Shown here: in pieces, positions 59,624 to 64,000 of the stretch
Position numbering within the stretch: position 1 is the stretch's first letter
How the letters are laid out: every line of letters begins with the position of its first letter
Virus record (IMG/VR): IMGVR_UViG_3300042261_001312
Location: 248,001-312,000 of that record
DNA: 64,000 nt
Origin: a virus
Strand: one strand, 5' to 3'
The notes under the pieces: model-generated
Database searches by the model: none
Seen by the model: only the letters and a program-made list of their open reading frames with translations
Told to the model about the DNA's origin: nothing
Program-made: the position numbers and the translations under genes

Positions 59624-60032
59624 GATTCTTTACATATAATTCATTGTACAAAATACTTTTATTGTATTTAATGATTTCTTTCGTATACGTTATTGTATCT
59701 GACGCATAGGAATCATCTTCACCATCAAAATATCCCTGAAAGTATTTCGAACCTTGAGGAATTGTACATTTAACAATTTTAACACTTTTCGGTTGATATA
59801 TTCTTTCATTGACGAATTTAAATGCATCCTTCAACGATGCAAGTGAATGCAATGCAACTTCAATCGATTCGCCATACCTTTCAATTTTAGACGTATATGT
59901 TTTGCCTAATTCAATACGAGCATGACGATAATAGGATTCGTAATTTCCGTTTTCAAGCCATACAATCTTGTAGCATTCGATATCCTCTTTGACAGTCTTT
60001 GCCCTTTGTCCTTTTTTAATGTATAAGCACAT
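59601..60032 (-). CDS. hypothetical protein, phage family candidate
   Basis: 143 residues. The opening MCLYIKKG with ECYKIVWLENG and a later IVKCTIPQGSKYFQGYFDGEDDSYASDTI segment resembles an uncharacterised family in Bacteroidetes phages. Beta-rich with a Gly-Gln loop. No catalytic motif. Ten bases from the macro-domain gene upstream and in the same unit. Confidence 0.65.
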   Translation of the reverse strand: MCLYIKKGQRAKTVKEDIECYKIVWLENGNYESYYRHARIELGKTYTSKIERYGESIEVALHSLASLKDAFKFVNERIYQPKSVKIVKCTIPQGSKYFQGYFDGEDDSYASDTITYTKEIIKYNKSILYNELYVKNHEQECNT

Positions 60033-60042
60033 GATATTTTAA

Positions 60043-60522
60043 TTAAAATTTATTTGTTTTAGGTAAATCGTAAATGTAAACATCATTTGGAATTTCTTCT
60101 TTAATCATTGCCTCAATAACTTCCCAACTACCTCCACTTAAACCCGACCCGAAACGTGGGGCATGTATTGTAATCCTGCCCTTTGTATATGAAAGATTAT
60201 ACGCATATTCATACAATGCTTTCAAACATTCCCTTAATGCATCATACCTGATTGGTGGATTGCCATCTTTGTCACGACCAATACCATGTTGAGCACACAT
60301 ATTAACAACTGTCGTATCATGCTCAACTCTTATGTATTGATTTTTACCGAGCAATCTTTCTTCTTCATGCATCCTGTAATAATATTCAGGTTCACTCCAT
60401 TTTTTGGAAAGTGCCAGAACGTAACCACTCCCCCATGCGCCTAAATCATTTGTTATGTGCGGTAGCAATTTAAAATCATCGCCAATTGGATTTGTTGCAT
60501 CGCCTTCTAAGTAAGTAATCAT
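60043..60522 (-). CDS. macro-domain protein (ADP-ribose binding, DarG/TARG1-like)
   Basis: 159 residues from ATG at 60522 (a longer reading from 60588 is rejected). ITYLEGDAT (strand and GDxT loop), PHITNDLGAWGSGYVLALSKKW with the glycine-rich catalytic loop, and HAPRFGSGLSGGSWEVIEAMI (the PRFG/PRIG loop and helix) are the macro-domain signature closest to DarG/TARG1. Such proteins remove ADP-ribose from DNA or protein, or hold it. Together with the NADAR gene it points to a defence-related function; that link is inferred. Confidence 0.85.
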   Translation of the reverse strand: MITYLEGDATNPIGDDFKLLPHITNDLGAWGSGYVLALSKKWSEPEYYYRMHEEERLLGKNQYIRVEHDTTVVNMCAQHGIGRDKDGNPPIRYDALRECLKALYEYAYNLSYTKGRITIHAPRFGSGLSGGSWEVIEAMIKEEIPNDVYIYDLPKTNKF

Positions 60523-60542
60523 GTTGTTATAAATTTTGATAA

Positions 60543-60770
60543 TTATTTTGTTAAGGTTAATAGCAAAGGAACTGGTATTGCAACACATAGTGACACATAC
60601 ATTATTGCAATAATATTAAATTTGCTATCAATGAATATCTTATTCAGCATATCATTGTTATATATTTGAATGTTTTTAGACTCCAAACTAATGTGTAACA
60701 AAAGTAACACACCACCAATGAACGGTATAAATAAAATTATTTTTTGAATCAATAGTGGGAATTTTTTCAT
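60543..60770 (-). CDS. small two-pass membrane protein
   Basis: 75 residues, two hydrophobic segments (about 5-27 and 49-70). First gene behind the minus-strand class 1 promoter; the macro-domain gene follows. Not recognised. Confidence 0.6.
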   Translation of the reverse strand: MKKFPLLIQKIILFIPFIGGVLLLLHISLESKNIQIYNNDMLNKIFIDSKFNIIAIMYVSLCVAIPVPLLLTLTK

Positions 60771-60774
60771 AATG

Positions 60775-60806
60775 CTTATACGAATTTTGGGGTTAAATTG
60801 TTACTG
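60775..60806 (-). promoter_or_regulatory. class 1 phage promoter (minus strand)
   Basis: On the minus strand CAGTAAC (60806-60800), 17 bases, CGTATAAG (60782-60775), four bases before the start at 60770. The box lies inside the end of the next gene upstream (60793-61071). Confidence 0.65.
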
Positions 60807-61071
60807 TATTATATAATTTCTTTTTCTTTATATCAACGTAACTAACGTGTACATTCCTCATATCGAAATCAACATTGCCATTGCAAAATTGTGCAAACTG
60901 TTTTAAATTAAAAATATGCACTTCATCTTTCTTGAATTTCCTTTTGAAATGATATTTAAGAAATTTGAACACATCTTCTTCATCCAAGAACTTCTCGCCC
61001 ATCAATTTATTTGCATATGAGTTATTCAGAAACTGCGTAGCAGATGTTTTGATGATTACAATATGTTTCAC
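60793..61071 (-). CDS. hypothetical protein
   Basis: 92 residues, basic/acidic mix, soluble, with FDMRNVHVSYVDI end strands. Overlaps its upstream neighbour by four bases. Not recognised. Confidence 0.65.
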   Translation of the reverse strand: MKHIVIIKTSATQFLNNSYANKLMGEKFLDEEDVFKFLKYHFKRKFKKDEVHIFNLKQFAQFCNGNVDFDMRNVHVSYVDIKKKKLYNTVTI

Positions 61072-61472
61072 TGTACATTGCTACCATTTAATAACTCAAC
61101 AATCTTTTCAGACAATGCATTGCCTTCATTCTTTGGCAATACAACGCAAATTACAATATCTTCTTGTTCTTTGCCATTACCATCAAGAGTAACACGTACA
61201 ATAGGCGTAGTGCTATATTTGCGTTTGGCACTGGCAATACGATGAAACGGATAGACTGGTTTCATATTTACTTCTTTAAATATAATTAACTTATTATCGT
61301 GTCTGCCTACACATTCACCGATAATATTGTGTGTTTCAATATCATTTACCGTACATTCATCATTGGATAAAAAATAACAACCATTACAATCTGCATTGCA
61401 ACAACCTTCACCAACTTTAACTACAAGAGTTACATCTTTGAATTTAAACTTATCGCCAACTGCTCTTTCCAT
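61068..61472 (-). CDS. cysteine-rich hypothetical protein
   Basis: 134 residues. GEGCCNADCNGCYF near 17-30 has four Cys in 12 positions, with further Cys near 36 and 51: a likely metal site or disulphide cluster. The rest is beta-rich. Shares a base with its upstream neighbour. Not recognised. Confidence 0.7.
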   Translation of the reverse strand: MERAVGDKFKFKDVTLVVKVGEGCCNADCNGCYFLSNDECTVNDIETHNIIGECVGRHDNKLIIFKEVNMKPVYPFHRIASAKRKYSTTPIVRVTLDGNGKEQEDIVICVVLPKNEGNALSEKIVELLNGSNVQ

Positions 61473-61867
61473 TATTCTTGATTTAAAAGATTTTCATTTT
61501 TCTTTCTCGCAAAGAATTCTTCAACACTGTCTTGATGATTGACATATTCCGTGACAAATTTTAAATCAACGTTACTTTCTTTGCCACATCTGTTATCCAT
61601 CCATCCATCGCAATAATCAATCCATTGCAAACGTGCAGTACGTGGATTTACTCCCGTAACAACATACATTGCATATGAATCTGCCACAGGAAATTGAACA
61701 ATCCTGCCGACAAGAGTTTTTTCTGCTTTAGCCAGTACTTTTAATTCGTCAATGATTTGATTTTGACGTTTCATCTTCTCCCGAATCTCTTTGAAATTCC
61801 ATCTATCATATGTCGGTGCAATTGACACAATAAGTAATTCTGCGATTTTTGCTTTAATTTCTTTCAT
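61472..61867 (-). CDS. hypothetical protein
   Basis: 131 residues, helical N-terminal half with charged heptads, then VGRIVQFPVADSYAMYVVTGV strands. Possibly a DNA- or RNA-binding two-domain protein; not recognised. Confidence 0.65.
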   Translation of the reverse strand: MKEIKAKIAELLIVSIAPTYDRWNFKEIREKMKRQNQIIDELKVLAKAEKTLVGRIVQFPVADSYAMYVVTGVNPRTARLQWIDYCDGWMDNRCGKESNVDLKFVTEYVNHQDSVEEFFARKKNENLLNQE

Positions 61868-61886
61868 GATGTTTTTTAATTAATAG

Positions 61887-62264
61887 TTAGTACCAATTAT
61901 CAGGTTTATACCAATCAGGATTCTCATCCACAAGTTTGTCAACAAAATCTTTGGCTTGTTTCAATCCACACTTCGTTTCATCCGCATAGTATTTAACAGA
62001 AGCCAATTTCTTACCTTGCCCCAATAATTCTTTTAATACTTGGATAGTTGGCGAAGAAAGTGCTGAGAGTTCATTGACTTTACTTTGCAGTTCTTTCAAG
62101 CAATCAGGGCAAATAAATGCCAGTAATCCAGTTCCATCACGTTTGAATGAATATACTTTTTCATAAGGATATACCAAACCATATCCTGATGTATTTACAC
62201 TTCCTCTATCGCAAAAATTGCAGGAACAGAATTCTTCTTTTACCGAATGCTCAAATATTTCCAT
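61887..62264 (-). CDS. zinc-ribbon protein with ribosomal L7/L12-like C-terminal segment
   Basis: 125 residues. CSCNFC (about 13-18) and CPDC (about 52-55) make a four-Cys zinc ribbon. The C-terminal 45 residues, with SVKYYADETKCGLKQAKDFVDKL (about 94-116), match the K-x(8,12)-G-L-K-E-A-K-x-x-V-D pattern of the L7/L12 C-terminal domain that contacts translation GTPases. It may interact with host elongation factors or ribosomes. Class 1 promoter lies 19 bases before its start. Confidence 0.65.
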   Translation of the reverse strand: MEIFEHSVKEEFCSCNFCDRGSVNTSGYGLVYPYEKVYSFKRDGTGLLAFICPDCLKELQSKVNELSALSSPTIQVLKELLGQGKKLASVKYYADETKCGLKQAKDFVDKLVDENPDWYKPDNWY

Positions 62265-62283
62265 AATGTGTTATTTATAAAAT

Positions 62284-62315
62284 ATTATACGTAAGATGTA
62301 TTGAAAATGTTACTT
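62284..62315 (-). promoter_or_regulatory. class 1 phage promoter (minus strand)
   Basis: On the minus strand AAGTAAC (62315-62309), 17 bases, CGTATAAT (62291-62284), 19 bases before the start at 62264. Confidence 0.65.
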
Positions 62316-62801
62316 CAAGTCAATACTATTTGGGTCAAATCGTTCCAATACTGTTTCCAAATTATTGCGACAATTTTTCCTTCTTTTGGGACTGGTGGCA
62401 TGTAATTCGCTACCAATGATGAAAGCATATAAGAAATCCCTGCAATCTCTGTCAATTATAATCTTATTGTAAATATCAATTGCTTCCGAGAATTTTTTAT
62501 CAATTATTAATTGAATGACAGTATTGGTATGTCTTAATTGTCTGTACTTCTTAATGTTTTTCTTATACCAAAATAGTCTTTGAACAAATTTATCAGCAAC
62601 TGAATGAAGAAATAATAAGAAAATACCAAAAACTAAAAGAAAAATACCCACCACAATCCACATGTTGTCAGATATATTAAGTTTAGTTGCAAATATAATC
62701 AAAAGGATTAAAAATGCACCATAAAAAATTGTAAGTCCAAAGAATATGTTAGTATAAATCTTAGATTTTCTTTTCAAATCTCTTTTTGTCTTAAAGTTCA
62801 T
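62310..62801 (-). CDS. two-pass membrane protein
   Basis: 163 residues; hydrophobic segments near 17-37 and 45-65, then a charged C-terminal region with CRNNLETVLERF. Not recognised. Confidence 0.7.
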   Translation of the reverse strand: MNFKTKRDLKRKSKIYTNIFFGLTIFYGAFLILLIIFATKLNISDNMWIVVGIFLLVFGIFLLFLHSVADKFVQRLFWYKKNIKKYRQLRHTNTVIQLIIDKKFSEAIDIYNKIIIDRDCRDFLYAFIIGSELHATSPKRRKNCRNNLETVLERFDPNSIDLK

Positions 62802-62819
62802 GATACTTTTTAATTTAAA

Positions 62820-63170
62820 TTAAACTTCCTTAACTTTATTTATCTCAAAACCAAATGCTTTTATCTGTTCATGCATATCCATCCATCTTCTACGCATTTC
62901 ATATAAATTACAGAACTGCAATAAATATGTACAGCCATCCTCAGTTAATTGTGTTAAGAATCTATCTTCTACACTATATCCCATGACAACCATATCTGTC
63001 ACATATTTGTCAATTACCTCAGTTGGTTCGGAAAACCAGTGTTTGACAAGTCTCTTTTCTTCAACAATCTTATATTCTTTAATTACATAGAGATGGCTAC
63101 CAAACAAAAATAAACAATTGTGAATTTTTTTGAGTGCCAAAATTTTTTTATCATCAACTTCTATTTTCAT
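62820..63170 (-). CDS. hypothetical protein
   Basis: 116 residues, soluble, basic/acidic mix with ILALKKIHNCLFLFGSHLYVIKEY strands at the start. Not recognised. Confidence 0.65.
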   Translation of the reverse strand: MKIEVDDKKILALKKIHNCLFLFGSHLYVIKEYKIVEEKRLVKHWFSEPTEVIDKYVTDMVVMGYSVEDRFLTQLTEDGCTYLLQFCNLYEMRRRWMDMHEQIKAFGFEINKVKEV

Positions 63171-63180
63171 GATATTTTAA

Positions 63181-63486
63181 TTAAAAATTAATCTTTAGTT
63201 GTTTGTGCGGATGTTGTTCTTCCAACCATTTTTCAATTGCTTCCAAATAACTTAATTTAACTGGAAGCGGTCTTGAACGTAAGTTATTACGTAATTCCAT
63301 TTCAAGGATTTGTTCACCTAATGATGTTGGCTCTAATTCAAGATTTGCTTTTTGCAATGGATATGCATTTGGGTACATCTTTGCCAGTTCAATAAGCCTT
63401 GATGTTAATTTGGTTTCCAATGATTTGTGTTCTAATGACAAATCATCGAATTTCTTCTTGTAATCCTTTGCGGTTAATCTTTTCAT
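63181..63486 (-). CDS. helical hypothetical protein
   Basis: 101 residues from ATG at 63486, chosen because it overlaps the previous stop (ATGA). Leu/Glu/Lys-rich helices. Not recognised. Confidence 0.65.
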   Translation of the reverse strand: MKRLTAKDYKKKFDDLSLEHKSLETKLTSRLIELAKMYPNAYPLQKANLELEPTSLGEQILEMELRNNLRSRPLPVKLSYLEAIEKWLEEQHPHKQLKINF

Positions 63487-63731
63487 TGTAGGCAAGATAT
63501 TTCAATTTCTTCAACTTCACAACCTGAACAAGATGCTTCCATGTCGCAACATAAAACACCATTAACTGGTTCTTTTTGATAGATATAGGGAGTATTTTCA
63601 TCAAGGAATGAACCAACCTTCGCAATTGCTTGTTTGTGTTGTTCTTCCTTCGGAAGATTTTCATCAATCTCTACAATGAATTCGTAGCGATTAACTTCTC
63701 TGATGTTTGCGTTTACTTTAATTGTTGCCAT
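63483..63731 (-). CDS. small acidic protein with CSGCEVEE cluster
   Basis: 82 residues, acidic, beta-rich, ending in a cluster of cysteines (CCDMEASCSGC). First gene behind the minus-strand class 1 promoter. Not recognised. Confidence 0.65.
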   Translation of the reverse strand: MATIKVNANIREVNRYEFIVEIDENLPKEEQHKQAIAKVGSFLDENTPYIYQKEPVNGVLCCDMEASCSGCEVEEIEISCLQ

Positions 63732-63745
63732 TTTGTTTTTTATTT

Positions 63746-63777
63746 ATTATACGAATGTCAAATTAAAAATGTTACAA
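63746..63777 (-). promoter_or_regulatory. class 1 phage promoter (minus strand)
   Basis: On the minus strand TTGTAAC (63777-63771), 17 bases, CGTATAAT (63753-63746), 14 bases before the start at 63731. Confidence 0.75.
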
Positions 63778-63809
63778 AACCCCCTTACATTTTTAGTTGC
63801 AAGGGGGTT
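63778..63809 (-). terminator. rho-independent terminator fused to next promoter
   Basis: AACCCCCTT (63809-63801 on the minus strand) pairs with AAGGGGGTT (63786-63778), followed by TTGTAAC of the next promoter. Third case of this arrangement. Confidence 0.8.
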
Positions 63810-63835
63810 AACCAATTAAAAATATCAACACAAAT

Positions 63836-64000
63836 TTATTCTATGTCATGAACCCTTGATTCCAACATTTTGAGCAATTCGCTCATTGGTCTATCTTCAG
63901 GTTCGGCATTCTTTGCTTTCTCAATCGGAACTTCTTCACTCTTTACTTTGGTGATTTGTTCTTCGATTTCGAATAACTCATACTCGCAGTAATCTTCTTC
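63836..64000 (-). CDS. C-terminal part of a hypothetical protein (runs off the window)
   Basis: At least 54 codons open on the minus strand, ending at TAA (63838-63836). The visible sequence is very acidic (Glu-rich) with a helical end SELLKMLESRVHD. The start is outside the window. Followed by the terminator at 63778-63809. Confidence 0.7.
   Translation of the reverse strand, partial: EEDYCEYELFEIEEQITKVKSEEVPIEKAKNAEPEDRPMSELLKMLESRVHDIE

Noticed and set aside
1-64000. CRISPR array or attachment site
   Set aside because: No run of regularly spaced direct repeats and no integrase gene were seen.

Overview
The window reads as part of the genome of a large double-stranded DNA bacteriophage of Bacteroidota (Bacteroidetes) hosts. 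The DNA is AT-rich and densely packed with short genes in long single-strand blocks, with frequent TAATG and ATGA stop-start overlaps. Start codons lack a purine-rich Shine-Dalgarno sequence and sit behind A/T-rich leaders. A few promoters match the host-type TAnnTTTG element. Phage-type genes (two lysozymes, ATP-dependent DNA ligase, Dda/RecD-like helicase, MazG-like, DHFR, pyrimidine-dimer glycosylase, six homing endonucleases) fill the rest. No capsid, portal, terminase or polymerase gene is present, so this is mainly accessory and early/middle-gene territory with the end of a late block at the left.

Layout. (1) 1-8.03 kb, plus strand: late or virion-associated genes, including an 897-residue protein, a coiled-coil membrane protein, a GH25 lysozyme and a degenerate exonuclease-like protein. 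(2) 8.1-18.2 kb, minus strand: a GNAT-like protein, small membrane proteins, two DEDD exonucleases, a HAD phosphatase-like protein, three homing endonucleases and a secreted GH24 lysozyme. (3) 18.4-25.8 kb, plus: J-domain protein, vWA protein, LAGLIDADG endonuclease, adenylosuccinate-synthetase-like enzyme, repeat beta-helix protein, DNA ligase, LemA-like protein. (4) 25.8-26.72 kb: no protein gene; a heavily structured RNA region followed by three tRNA-like genes with enlarged anticodon loops. (5) 26.7-58.5 kb, plus: many small unknown genes plus cobalamin adenosyltransferase, DHFR, PD-(D/E)XK-like nuclease, Nudix, helicase, MazG-like, NADAR, HD protein, membrane metalloprotease, methyltransferase, pyrimidine-dimer glycosylase, ASCH protein; a second structured RNA lies at 48.3-48.68 kb. 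An RHH + GIY-YIG cassette (34.0-35.0 kb) is inserted on the opposite strand. (6) 58.6-64 kb, minus: small genes including a macro-domain protein.

Regulation. Nineteen sites on both strands share the form TTGTAAC, exactly 17 bases, CGTATAAT, just upstream of genes; this looks like a phage-specific (early or middle) promoter. A second motif, AGTATTTATA, lies 10-30 bases before start codons of the GH25 lysozyme, several homing endonucleases and some unknown genes, and may be the late promoter. Several rho-independent terminators run directly into the next class 1 promoter.

How the genes fit together. Nucleotide supply and repair are well represented (PurA-like, DHFR, cobalamin adenosyltransferase, MazG-like, Nudix, ligase, pyrimidine-dimer glycosylase). 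NADAR and macro-domain proteins suggest removal of ADP-ribose from nucleic acid, a plausible counter-defence. Functional calls rest on reading motifs by eye; no database search was run.
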